From: Rhabdophis nuchalis
Taxonomy: Eukaryota; Chordata; Lepidosauria; Squamata; Natricidae
NCBI GenBank assembly: GCA_039707465.1
Contig: CM077647.1
Coordinates: forward strand, 47,518,110 to 47,582,109
Direction: 5' to 3'
Length of the DNA stretch: 64,000 bases
Both the position numbers and the translations under genes were made by a program. How positions within the stretch are numbered: position 1 is the stretch's first letter; each line of letters starts with the position of its first letter. Below the pieces are notes generated by a model. That model saw only the letters and a program-made list of their open reading frames with translations, searched no databases and was not told where the DNA came from. This document shows positions 9,881-20,449 of the stretch, one piece after another.

Positions 9881-10401
9881 GGACAAAATTAGTGGAAAGT
9901 TTGGAAATAATTCCCACCAACTTTAATTTCAGTATTCTTTGTTCTATGAGAGCAAGCATCCAAAGGAATGAAACATAGCCCTACCATTTTCCTTGTTTTG
10001 CTGTACTTAGGCTAAGTATTGTTATTATCAGGCAATTAGAATACTCTACAACATACTTCTTTATGTGTGTTGTGTACAGTTCACAGGTTGCAGTATATCA
10101 ACATCAAAAGAGCACTGGCCAAAGGCTATAGTATTAGATAAATAGTTACTGAATTGGTCATAGAAGTGCACAAAATTGTAAAGAAATTCCTTAAATTAGT
10201 CTGATATTTTGCATGTCTTCCTAAACAATACATTTTGAAAGCTTTTGTTAAATATACTAAAAGAAAAATTCTACAAATGCAAGAGTAGGGAGCTAATCCT
10301 TTCTTACTCAAGTCTGACTGACAGAAAAAGTCATAATTTTATATACACAATCTTAGAAATGCAAAACAAATTTGTGTAAAACAAAATTTATTCATACTTA
10401 C

Positions 10402-10464
10402 AGTTGGAGTTCTTATTTGGATTGAGGGAGATACAGCATCTAGTTCTGCTAGTAACTGTGCAAG
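10402..10464 (-). CDS. CDCA7L: CDCA7L small exon (LAQLLAEL)
   Basis: The 21 codons read LAQLLAELDAVSPSIQIRTPT, matching the LAQLLAEL...VRTPT leucine-rich segment of human CDCA7L. The acceptor TTTCAG ends at 10465, the donor GTAAGT starts at 10401, and it is phase 0 at both ends. Confidence 0.93.
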
Positions 10465-10833
10465 CTGAAATGGGAAAATAGAATTGATTTTCTCTGTAAA
10501 TCGAATAGTTCTTAATGGCAATCTTATCTATATATTATTTCATGATGCATTTTTAAAAATGTAAATCCTCACGTTTTTAGAATAATGTTAGTAATGTATC
10601 ACATAGTTTAAAAGTGCACTGGTATGATTATAACAAAATTATTTGTTCCTACTAATCCAGTAATAGGTGGTCCGCTGTTGGATCCCTCACTAAAATCCAA
10701 TTAATTTGCCTTTGTTAGATACAAAAATATATTTGATAAAACAAAAGAGGCAATTAGAATTAAATGTGTGTCAACTCATTTCTTTGTTTTCTTGACTATT
10801 AATGTCATCTAAGAATGCTGAATTAGTTCTCAC

Positions 10834-11130
10834 CACAGCTTTATTTTCTTTTATATTCTGATCTCTCTTCAAAAGCACATTAGAGTTTTCATCTGGTGTC
10901 TCATCTGTCTCAGATTCAGAAGAAGTATCTGGATCTGCATTTCTCCCATTTGTATTTTTTCTTTGTTTAAGAAAAGGAGATTTATTACTGTTGGATTTGG
11001 GGGAAGACTTTTTAGCTGACCCCCGAATTTTGAATCTTTTTTTCTTATGAGATGAGTCAGTTTCCATTTCTTCTTCATGTTCTTCTTCCTCAGTTAAAGA
11101 TGGGCTATAGTCTCCATCTAATTCCATTGC
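10834..11130 (-). CDS. CDCA7L: CDCA7L acidic / Ser-rich exon
   Basis: The 99 codons contain an acidic run (TEEEEHEEEMETD), a Lys-Ser-Asn-rich linker, DTSSESETDETPDE and LLKRDQNIKENKAV. The last piece aligns with LLKRTMNIKENKAM of the human protein. The acceptor TTTTTTAG ends at 11131. The donor GTGAGA starts at 10833, leaving phase 0 and joining directly to LAQLL. The open frame continues past the donor, which is intron read-through and not coding. Confidence 0.92.
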
Positions 11131-11829
11131 CTAAAAAAGAATGAACGAACAATCTATGTTACATACGAGTTGCACTTCCATTATAAAAAAGCTAATATTT
11201 TATTTCCCTTACCTACCTCAATCATATTAAAAAGATCTTAAAAATATCTTGATTTTTACTTAAATAGATTCACAATTATCTGGTTTGTAACCAGTAATTT
11301 CAGATGAATTTTTCAAGTTGGCTTGATACACAGAAAAAGAGCAAAAGGCAGATGGCCAGGATCTACATTAGACAACAGAAAATATCATAGTAAAATATTT
11401 TCAAATATAGATCCAAACAAGAGCCAGTTTACTATGACATCTAACTAATCAATTAATTCAAACATTCATTTATCTGAAATACTGTAACAAAAAATGCACT
11501 GCAGAAATTACAATGCTTCTGTAGAGAATAACTTTAGGTCCATAATCATACACAGCACTGTTAAATGTTATTAATAACAAGTATTGGATCAGGCAATAAA
11601 ATGCAACTGCATATTCATTGGAAGAGCATTCCATAAAGAAATAGAAATAGAACCTGCAGCTACGAAAAGAAGAAAAATGTACTTTACTTGAGATTTTTTG
11701 CTTGATTCTACTATATTTTAGAAAGCAATTATATAAGAAAAATAAATCAAATTGCAATTTAGACCAATAGGTTCACAAGGAGTTTTATTTACTGAATGAA
11801 AATTCTGCATAATTTGGCACAAATTGTTC
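11131..11829 (-). other. CDCA7L intron, no further exon recognised
   Basis: AT-rich. I looked here on the - strand for the conserved exon that in mammals encodes the LRRIFIEDTDSETEDF-type block and did not find it. Confidence 0.55.
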
Positions 11830-11837
11830 TTCTACCA

Positions 11838-12244
11838 CAGTGATGGCGAACCTATGGCATGTGTGCGAGAGGTAGCACTCTGTGGCCATATGTGCCGCCG
11901 CCAGCTTCTGTTCCAGGTTTTATTGTGTGCATGCACATCGGCCAGCTGGTCCTGTGTGCATGAGTAACGGCCAGCTGCTCTCTTCTGGATTATGGCACAT
12001 GCATGCACCCTGGCAGAAGACCAGCTGTCTGGCGTGCATGCATGTGTTGGAACCTGAAAAAGAGCAACAAGCCAATATGCATGCATGCCTATCCAGCGTG
12101 CATGTGTGCAATGGAACCTGGAAGAGCAGTTGGTCGCCACGCAGATGCATACCAGCCAGCGGCTCTCTTCCATGTTCTGGCGCTCTGGCACACACGCGCA
12201 CTCCAGTTTCAGCACATGGTGCTGAAAATGTTTGCTGTCACTGC
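11838..12244 (+). mobile_element. hAT MITE abutting the CDCA7L exon 2 splice donor
   Basis: It starts cagtgatggcgaacctatgg and ends 'tgctgtcactgc'. The flanks are TTCTACCA (11830-11837) and CCCTACCA (12245-12252), an 8-bp duplication with two differences. The right-hand copy overlaps the exon 2 end (12251-12252) and contains its donor GTAG. Confidence 0.75.
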
Positions 12245-12250
12245 CCCTAC

Positions 12251-12382
12251 CATTCTCGATGTTCCAGGCAAGCTCTCATTCCTGTCTTCCAATGACAATG
12301 TTTTCATGGGAATATCAAGTGGAAAACCAAGAAAATCATCTTCATCACTTGGGGCATTAAATATTTCAGCCAACTGCAGCAT
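12251..12382 (-). CDS. CDCA7L: CDCA7L N-terminal exon (NAPSDEDDFLGF)
   Basis: The 44 codons start MLQLAEIFNAPSDEDDFLGF and continue with PLDIPMKTLSLEDR. They align with KEVADIFNAPSDDEEFVGF in human CDCA7L. The acceptor GAACAG ends at 12383 and the donor GTAGGG starts at 12250. The first codon of the exon is ATG. It could be the initiator if exon 1 is non-coding, or an internal Met if exon 1 supplies the N-terminus. The acidic D/E-x-F-x-G-F string resembles a LEDGF/p75 integrase-binding-domain motif. Confidence 0.9.
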
Positions 12383-12476
12383 CTGTTCAATTCATAAAAA
12401 ATATAAAATAGTCAGCTTGGTAAAATAAGATGGAAGAAATTACCTTTGACAGAATCAATGTGATGATCCTCTAAAC

Positions 12477-12618
12477 CAGGGTTTATCAACCTTGGTGACT
12501 TTAAGTCCTGTGGACTTCAACTCCCAGAATTCCCCAGCCAGCTATATCTATATCTGGCTGGGGAATTCTGGGAGTTGAAGTCCACAGGACTTAAAGTCAC
12601 CAAGGTTGATAAACACTG
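12477..12618. mobile_element. Foldback hAT MITE (palindromic hairpin)
   Basis: The two halves are near-perfect inverted copies (ggtttatcaaccttgg... and ...ccaaggttgataaac), folding at a short 'tatatctata' centre. The exact 8-bp target duplication CTCTAAAC lies at 12469-12476 and 12619-12626. Confidence 0.92.
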
Positions 12619-12761
12619 CTCTAAACCTAATATTGTCTGGCCACATCTCTCTGGAATTTCAGATCACAAACTTTCTCTGCCTAACTAAAAATACCAGAAA
12701 TTGAATCATGTGCTGTAAGAGTTTTTGCCTAATATAATAATAAGCCAAGATTGTTCTATAC

Positions 12762-13040
12762 CAGGGGTGTCAAACTCAAAGCCCAGGGGCCAGATCCAGC
12801 CCACAGGGTGCTTAGATCTGGCCTGCAGGGCCGCCCCCCAAAACAGCAAAAGACTGGCTCTTGTCAGTGTTAATGAATGGCCCTCCCGAGGAGGGAGCCC
12901 TCCTGAGCTCCGTTTTCACTGGCAGAGGGTAGCAGGAGGCCATTGCAGATGAAAATGGAGCTTGGGAGCCCATTTTCATTGGCAGAGCACTCAGGCCACT
13001 TCAGGCACCCCAACACAAGTGATGTTGAACTGGCCACCCA
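12762..13040. mobile_element. hAT-type MITE (CAGGGGTGTCAAACTC family)
   Basis: It begins caggggtgtcaaactcaaag after 'tctatac' and shares internal text with 54415-54769 ('gccagatccagcccacaggg', 'attttcactggcagag'). The right end is diverged and no matching target duplication was found. Confidence 0.6.
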
Positions 13041-13671
13041 CTCCAAGATCAAACACAACCCTGATGTGGCTGTTAGAAGTTTTTCTCTATTCATTATAAC
13101 ATGAAGCTTTGTAGGTTTTAACGATTTAACAAAAAATGTACACGAAGTCCTGTGAAATCTAGTTGCAATGAATAATTGGCTTCTAAGAAAAAAGCTTATT
13201 CATTCTTACCTTACTGTATAGTTGAGCTAGCAACTGCTGTGATCGTTATATGCTGAACTAATTTTGTCTTTGCATTGGCACTAGAAAACTCATTACAGAG
13301 TTGTAATTAATTATTAAAGGAAGGTGCATTCTCCAGCGAAGTACATTTTCAATTTCTGTATAATGGACAGTGGTGGTGATAGTAAAATTCCAAAATATAT
13401 TGCAGGCCATCCTCCCTACTTTGTTCTGATTTTAAGAATCATATTCAGGAGTTTCAGTGCAGCCAAATACCTTAATTTAAATATGAACTATTCAATATAT
13501 ACCAGGTGTACAGTTAGCAACGTTTATAGAGAACATAATGGTGAATTATGTCCTCCATAAAAGAAAGAGTCCTTGCTACAAGCACTCTTTTCTTCCTTCT
13601 GCTTACTAAAGTTTTGTTTTTTCCATTCCATTTTAACAGTTTGGGCACAATGGCTAATTGACTGACTACAG

Positions 13672-13806
13672 CAGGAGTGTCCAAACTTGGGAACTTTAAG
13701 AGTTGTGGACTTCAACTCCCAGAATTCTCCAGCCAGCCATGGCGGCTGGGGAATTCTGGGAGTTGAAGTCCACAACTCTTAAAGTTCCCAAGTTTGGACA
13801 TCCCTG
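13672..13806. mobile_element. Foldback hAT MITE (palindromic hairpin)
   Basis: It starts caggagtgtccaaacttggg and ends with its complement 'gtttggacatccctg'. The arms meet at 'ccagccatggcggctgg'. The 8-bp duplication GACTACAG (13664-13671, 13807-13814) is exact. Confidence 0.93.
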
Positions 13807-13814
13807 GACTACAG

Positions 13815-14850
13815 GCTTTAAAATGAACAGTTGAAGCCCCTCTCCCTTCTCCCCATGAGTGTTTTAGGCTAAACTATAGTTTAAGGATAAGAATTTATCC
13901 ATTTTATATACTTATCCAAGTCACTATCTGGACATCTGTCTTAATTCAAGAAATGAGACCAGAGGCATCACAACCACGGATCTATCTATTCACCACCCTT
14001 CTCTGCCTAGCCTTCCATTATGTAGAAGATCCTTGCAAGGCTGTGTGAAATGCCCATTTGTATCATACAATCAAATCTATGAAGGTCTATCTTAAAAACC
14101 TCATAAGGCCACAGTGTCAATAATACCCTTCCAACTATTCTCTAGCAACCGGGTTAAGTAGCATTCAGCTATCAAGAACCCAAAAGGAATCCCAATTTTC
14201 TTTCTACATAAATTAGGGAATAAAATTACCCCGTCCATCAGTTTGGCTAAGAACCAAATGCAATCCCACGTTTTTCTTTTGAGAAGGAGGAAAAGCTGGA
14301 TCCTAAGCAGTCCCAAAAAAAAAAAGAGGGAAGAAACAGTAAGACTTCAGTAAGCACAGCTGAATATTTTTGTTCAAATACCCACTATTTCCTCAATAAA
14401 GCCATAAGTTATTTAATAAACTTTGTTATCCAGCCATTAATAGGCAACCTGATATCCTCTTGATACGTTTCATTAATAGTTCCCTCAATCCCCCCTAGTG
14501 CTTAAGGTAATGTTTCTCAACCAATGTTCTTTCTAATTTTCAGCTTGTACAAATTTCAATAATAGTTTAACTTTAGCTGGGTACCTGGGAGAATTCAAAC
14601 ACCTTAAGACTTACCCCCAACTAGAAATGATTGGGTTAAGGACTAGCGATTCTAGGAGCGCAACAATTCGCATCAAGATACTGTTTAAGCTAAAATAATC
14701 ACAGCTTCTTTTGGCCACCCTTGCAGTTACAGTATCTGCAATGCGAAAATATTTTATAGGTACCAGGTTGCCTACCCCAGTTTTACAGGTGTATTGATGT
14801 AGCCAGTATGTAACCACTTTTCCCTACCAGAAGTCTCCCTCCTGCGTTAG
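13815..14850. other. CDCA7L first intron, no feature seen
   Basis: Single-copy-looking sequence of moderate AT content. The short ORFs in it have no family resemblance. Confidence 0.5.
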
Positions 14851-15470
14851 GGAAACGCAGCTTATTCCGTGGACGCTAATTTGCGATCCTGAACAAACTT
14901 TCGCTCAAGTATTATTTCTTTCGGAAGACGACCCAAGAAGGGGTGGGGGGTGAGCAACCATTCCCCTACCCTTAAGAAAATTGAAACGGGCTAACTTTTC
15001 TGGGTGCAGATAGAAGCTTCGCGAGAGCTAGGTGCTCCAATCGCAGCCGATTGAAAACCGCGCTCTCTGGTGCGTTCTCCTCCCACTCTCACTGAAGGAG
15101 TTTGGAAAAGAACAGGGAAAAAAACAATTCTTGGCCAGGTCGCCTCCAGCACCCCCTTCCCCCTTCCCCCAAAGAAAGCTGCAATATCGATCTACCTACC
15201 GCCGGGCGCAAATGAAGCCTGAAATGAAGGCAGTGGATAAGGGGGCGGTGCCCAGGGTGGAGCCCAGTCGGGTGGGCTGCGGAGAGCGCCTGGTTCCACT
15301 GGGCGCGAGCACACGTGATGGGGCTCAAGGCGGAGATTGCCGGGCGCGTGGAGCGTCCAGCCAGCTTCAGCCACGGCGGGAGGGATCGCTGGTGAGAGGT
15401 CCTCTCTCCCAAGAAAAGCAATACCTCCCGAAGGCTACAAGTCCCTTTTAGGTCCAGCCGGTCTACCATT
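14850..15470 (-). promoter_or_regulatory. CpG-rich island, probable CDCA7L promoter
   Basis: It stands out from the AT-rich surroundings by its high GC and many CpGs (for example 'ccgccgggcgc', 'gccgggcgcgtgg', 'ttcgcgagagc'). It lies 2.5 kb upstream of the N-terminal CDCA7L exon, where a CpG promoter is expected. The DNAH11 promoter is far outside the window. Confidence 0.7.
15200..15469 (-). CDS. Possible CDCA7L exon 1 (5' UTR or alternative N-terminus)
   Basis: A good donor (CCGGCG|GTAGGT) ends this segment at 15200. On the - strand the frame from ATG 15469-15467 stays open for 90 codons and ends in phase 0, matching exon 2. The translation (MVDRLDLKGTCSLREVLLF...) does not resemble the MELATRYQ start of the human protein. 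It is just as likely that this is an untranslated first exon and that translation begins at ATG 12382. Confidence 0.35.
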
Positions 15471-15479
15471 GACTTAGGT

Positions 15480-17030
15480 CTTAAATAATGTGTTTTCCTT
15501 TAAGTTTAATCAACACCAGATTGTTTCGGGGCATCTGATGGGCGCCGTTAAAAATCATTTTTAAAGTTATACCAAGTCCCAGAAAGAATTTACTTTACTG
15601 CGGGCCAGACCAAAAAGATGCTGTTCGTTGCACATATAAAGGCAGGCACTTCTTGGAAAGAAATGCTAGTAATTAAACAGAAATCTCTAAAATTCAGTTA
15701 AGAGAACCCAAACCTAAAATACCAAACTCAAATACCAAACTAGATGTAAGAACTATACCATATAATATAATTATGACATTATACACTGCCTAGAATTGCT
15801 TTTAGTCAGATAAATAGCTATATAGACTATTTTCTTTCTCTGTATTAATTCATCTATACTTCATTGACCTTACCTGAATTGCTGTTGTAAAGAGTGTTGG
15901 AATATGTTACTCCTTACTCAGTTGTTCTGAGCTGAGTTAAGAAAAAAAAGACAACTGCATGAAATTAAGAATTACAGTACATTTTTTACAATTTATCCCA
16001 AGCCAATAAAGTTGGATGGACCTTAATTACCCATCTCAATTCTGCCTTGAGTTCACCAGATTTTTTATCCACCTGAAGACTTTCTAACTAATTACTGGTC
16101 CTCCATGAGATTTCTTCTTTCTGGAATGCCGCCTAAAGAATTTAAGGATATAATCTGCCCAGTTATAGTTCAATCACACAATCTTTCACTGCCCTATTGA
16201 AGCACGCAGATCTCACTGGTCCCCCTTGCTATTCAGGGTTCTCTGGTCATCACCAACAAGGCTAGCAGAGGCCTGAGGGCGGCTGAAACCAGTAGACACA
16301 CAGCTTTGGTCAATAGGCGGGTTTTATCAAAGGGTATCACACACTCACATTCACTGGACATAAAAAGAAGAGAGAGAAATTAGATACTTACCAACAATGA
16401 AATGACATTATTTTGGACAACTATATCAACACTATAAATTCCTGTTTACTACCTTCTAGGTCAAATTATCAGAAAGACACCCTTTGAGTAAATAGCAGGG
16501 TGTGACTATCCTGGAAGTTGTTCCTCCAGCTAAGCTCATTGCTAACTGGCTCACCAATACTGTTGGAATAATTTTTTCCTTACCCAGATTGTCTTCAAGC
16601 AGGTTGAGTTTTTTAAGGGGAAAAAAGGCAGGCAGCTATTTGAAGAAGTCCGTGATCTTCCTCCAAGAGCAACTGCAAAGACCTCATCCTACCAGCACAT
16701 CTTATATACATTGCAATCAGTCCCTCCTTCTTAACACCACCATCTTACCCATTCGCCCAAATCCATCATCACATATCCCATATAAGGAAGTTTGTTCCTC
16801 CCATAACAGGGTCCCTTAAGTTTTACAGAATACATTTATCTAACAAAAAACAATCCTTGGAACGTACATGTTATCTGAATTGCCTGGGTCAGCTATTTTC
16901 AAGGCCTATGAACAGTGAAGAGTGTGAAGGCTAACAATTCTTAAAGGAAACAAAACAAGGCATGGCTTGTTAAGGACATGGTTTGTCCTTAAGAATCTAA
17001 ATGCTCAAAATATTTCTTCCATATCCCAAA
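15480..17030. other. Intergenic, no feature seen
   Basis: Mostly AT-rich unique-looking DNA. Short ORFs (for example 16502-16819) show no recognisable domain. Confidence 0.5.
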
Positions 17031-17035
17031 GGTGT

Positions 17036-17145
17036 TTTTTTCAAGGGGCAACTGGACTTCCCAAGAAGCTTCTTGGATGAGAAGCGAAATGTCTTCAAAG
17101 AAAAACCAGAAAGTCCAATTGCCTCTTGAAAGAACAGATTTAGAA
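17036..17145 (+). repeat. Hairpin repeat with 'GATGAGAAGCGAAA' core (Penelope-like / hammerhead-like)
   Basis: Outer arms caaggggcaactggactt and aagtccaattgcctcttg pair with few mismatches. Between them lie a palindrome (ccaagaagcttcttgg), then gatgagaagcgaaat. The GATGAG...GAAA string with short intervening stem is like the minimal hammerhead motifs reported for Penelope-like elements. I recognise it as a dispersed vertebrate repeat. The assignment to Penelope and the ribozyme reading are inferences. Confidence 0.45.
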
Positions 17146-17579
17146 CAACCATGTAGAATCTGTAGGTATTCTTTCCAAATATTGTCTTGCATAATTGAGA
17201 AGAAGAAATAGAATAGATAAAATCCATACACACCTCCAGAGAGATGGCCACCTATATATGGCCTCCACTGGCCCTTTGGAAGCCACTCTTGGCTTCACCA
17301 GGTCTACATGTTACCTTCCCAGCCTCCTTGTCTCATGGCACTCCTACATGCTTTACCTGGTACTGCCCACTCTTCCTACTTAATGATCTGTGCCTCCTGG
17401 GGTTATGGACAGCAATCAGGAATTTTGGGATTATTTATTTTATTTTATTATGTATTATTCATATTTGTAACCCGCACCCATCTCACCACAAAGGGACTCA
17501 TTGATAATAAGCAATATGGCCCTCTGATGATGTATTATATGCTTGCATCACTTAGTGACAGCAATCCTGGTCCTAACTA

Positions 17580-18377
17580 CCTGGTCCCTGGTCCCAAAGG
17601 TAGAACAAGAAGCAACTGGTGGAAACTAATCAAGGAGAGAAGCAACTTAGAACTGAGGAGAAATTTTCTGACAGTTAGAACAATTAACCAGTAAAACTGC
17701 TTGCCTCCAGAAGTTGTGATGGTCCCAATACTGGAAGTCTTTAAGAAGACGTTGGACAGCAATTTGCCTGAAATGGTATAGGGCCATGATGGCAAACCTT
17801 TGGCACGGGTGCCACAGGTGGCACGCAAAGCCATTTCTGAGGGCACGCAAGGCATCCTGCCAGCTCCAGTGCACATGAGCATGCTGGCCAGCTGATTTTC
17901 GGCCTTGATTTCAGCCATTTTTTGCCCTCCTGAAGCCTCCAGGGGGAGAAAAATGGCACAACGGGCAACTTGGAAGTCCATTCTTGAACTTCCAGTTTGT
18001 GTGTTGGGCCTTTTTAGTTTCTGGAGCCTTGGGAGGGCGAAAACTGGACCTACCGGACCCACCAGAAGTCAGAAAACAAGCTGTTTTCGGCCTCTGGGGG
18101 AGGCCATTTTTGCCCTCCCCGGGCTACAAAAAAGCCATGTGTACATGCACTGGACAGCAGGGTATGTCATACATGTATTCTCAGGGGGCACGGCATGGGA
18201 GGCATTAAATTATGGGGGAGGGCACACAAGCGTGCACAATAGCGCGAGTGTGTGTGCTTTAGGCACCTGAGGAGAAAAAGGTTCTCCATCACTGGTATAG
18301 GGCTCCCTGCCTAGGCAGGGAGTTGGACTAGATGACCTCCAAGGTCCCTTCCAACTCTGCTGTTGTATTGTATTGTA
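17580..18377 (+). mobile_element. CR1 LINE 3' end, split by a hAT MITE
   Basis: CR1 text 'aggtagaacaagaagcaact', 'acttagaactgaggag' and 'cagaagttgtgatggtccca' runs to GTATAGGG. It is interrupted by the MITE 17784-18294, then resumes 'ctccctgcctaggcaggg' and ends with a (TATTG)n tail. Confidence 0.88.
17784..18294 (+). mobile_element. hAT MITE (CAGTGATGGCGAACC family), long copy
   Basis: The termini are ccatgatggcaaacc and ggttctccatcactg. The exact 8-bp duplication GTATAGGG lies at 17776-17783 and 18295-18302. It is in forward orientation, opposite to the copy at 5267-5607. Confidence 0.9.
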
Positions 18378-20090
18378 TCTTGTGCCCATGGAAAGGCTCT
18401 TATAAAAAGTTAACTACCATTGTAACCCAAGAATTACCTCTACACAAACCTCCACCACATAATGATCATAATTCACATATTCCATAATTCACAAATTGTA
18501 TATTTCCTACTTACAATAGGAAGCAGAATATTGGCAGGAAGGTCTTTAACATAATCAATGCCTTCTGCCATTTGTGTCATGTAGGAAAATGAATGCTATT
18601 GAAATTAAGAAATTAAATTTCTACATCCTCAGTAAATTTGACATGGGTAAATTTCTGTTCTTCCTTTAAGGTCAAAAGAATTGTTAACTTTCCTTGTAAG
18701 AATTACATATAATCCCCAAGGCTATTTCATCCTACTCTTTTCACCTCTATTTTCCACTAGTTAAACTTGGTTTTTATAATATAAGTTTCATCCCTCAGTA
18801 TTTACTTTTATCATGTTTCATGGTTAAAATGTTTCTTTTTAACAAATTTCATGAACAAGGTCCTTTGGAATTCATTTGATTCTAATCCCATCCACAGCTG
18901 TTCTAACTCTACAGCCATAGATTTTCTAGCCATGATTAACTTCTCTCTGCCCCATTTTTTTAATAAAAACAACCCTTGAGATTACTTCAGAATGTCCACT
19001 TTAAGACCTAGATCTTTAGTTTTTCTAAAGATTAATTTGCATCTTTGCTTGGGTACTTTGTTCTTCATCTGCCACATAATATATCATATTCAGTGCATTT
19101 CATAACTGTTGAGTCTGAAGTAGCCTTTGACTTTGCTCATCACCCTATCAGAGTATTTCTGATGATTGCTCAGATAAGGCCTTTGAATTTAAATCATGCT
19201 ATGAAATTCATAACCATAATTCTACTTGAGGCTTATGATACACCCTATAATTGGGCTGAGGCACTTTTGAACTGCTGCTTTCTGAGCAGAATAAATGTCT
19301 CCATGAAGATATTATTATCTCCTCTAAAAACATATCAAAATCTGATCATTTCTACAGGTTCCTCCTTCTTGTACTATTATAGTGACATGAAATATAATTA
19401 CACAATAAGGGCATCATCTCCACGTCATGCCCTTACAAATGGAATAAGTGTGCTCTTAATTGACTAAATACAACATTGAAATGTTTTTATTGGCTACATT
19501 CTCAAAATAGATCAGTAATATTAAACTAAAACCCAGCTCCATTTTTTTTTACATTTCTGCTTTCAATTGTTGTTAATCTGAGTTCCCACTCTAATAATGG
19601 TTAAGAACTCAACTTCCTTCCACATTTCTCCTAGACCTGTCAAGCCTCCACTTTCCCACAGTTCTCAATGAATACTGACATACTTAAGTTAAAAGGATTA
19701 TTTGATGCTTTGCACACTATAATCCTCCTTTCCCCTAGCCTGAAAGTCAGCTAGTAAGCAGAGAAGAATGGCTGTGACCTGTTCTGCAGTTCAAGGTAAT
19801 CCTTGAATCTCTAAGATAGTTGCATTCTTAAGATTGTCCTGGAGCCACATAGTCGCTGTGTTTCTCTTGTTTTCTCTTCCTTTTATTATTTCTTTATAGG
19901 ATCACAAAGTATGTTAAATGGTGCCTCTTAGGTTGTTTTTCTTATTCTTCATGAGTAGTTTATAAACAGCCCCCTTTTCATGTTATTTTCCCTGAAACTA
20001 GGGTAGTCTATTTTCCAGGGATTCACAGGAATATTAAAATGAAAATGTCTCTGATTCTATGGAAAAATAATTTCCTCCTTACACTTCATT
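18378..20090. other. Intergenic, no feature seen
   Basis: AT-rich DNA without a clear repeat. The 140-codon frame at 19045-19467 has no recognisable motif and biased AT-rich codons. Confidence 0.5.
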
Positions 20091-20097
20091 TATTTAA

Positions 20098-20446
20098 TCA
20101 TAAAACTTGGACCACTGGGAACCGGAAAAGCAATTCCCTGGCAAGCATGCACACGCCAGGAAGCTGAGCTTCCAGTTTCTGGTGTGCACATGCATGTACC
20201 TGGCACAAATGATTCCAGTTTCTAGCATGGTGCATACATGAAGACCAGCTGGCTGGTGCCCATGCATGTGCCGGAAACTGGAAGCTCAGATTCCTGGCAT
20301 GCATATGCACCCACAAAGATCAGCTGGCTGGCACGCATGTGTGCACCGGAACCCAGAAGAGCAATAGGCAACAGCTGGCGTGCCTGGAGAGATGGCTCTG
20401 TGTGCCAATTCCAGCACATGTGCCATAGGTTCACCATCATGACTAT
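20098..20446 (-). mobile_element. hAT MITE (CAGTGATGGCGAACC family), partial
   Basis: It ends 'catgtgccataggttcaccatcatg' like the right end of reverse-oriented copies. Internal 'gcatgcatatgcacc' and 'cagctggctgg' strings recur in the 11838 and 33533 copies. The left terminus is not recognisable. Confidence 0.65.
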
Positions 20447-20449
20447 AGA

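Larger units (their letters stand above)
2478..12382 (-). other. CDCA7L: CDCA7L gene, coding span (8 recognised exons)
   Basis: Eight - strand exons (12251-12382, 10834-11130, 10402-10464, 9441-9611, 8338-8466, 7348-7497, 3424-3560, 2478-2511) join with GT-AG introns and consistent phase to 1,113 nt. That is 370 residues plus stop, against about 454 for the human protein. The order is an N-terminal NAPSDEDDFLGF motif, an acidic/Ser-Glu region, LLKR...KENKA, LAQLLAEL, a basic segment, RPPENF, and the cysteine-rich CDCA7-type zinc finger. CDCA7-family proteins are nuclear. The zinc-finger domain is linked to chromatin and DNA-methylation maintenance through HELLS, and CDCA7L is known as a MYC and LEDGF/p75 partner. 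Introns contain L2, a Helitron and hAT MITEs. Exon 1 is uncertain (see 15200-15469). The call CDCA7L rather than CDCA7 rests on synteny with DNAH11. Confidence 0.9.

Noticed and set aside
10771..10833. Extension of the CDCA7L acidic exon to the stop at 10771
   Set aside because: GTGAGA at 10833 is a good donor, and the next exon continues the family alignment (KENKAV|LAQLLAEL), so the tail is intron.
19045..19467. 140-codon + strand ORF
   Set aside because: No domain, AT-driven composition, no splice context or neighbouring exons. Expected by chance in 64 kb.
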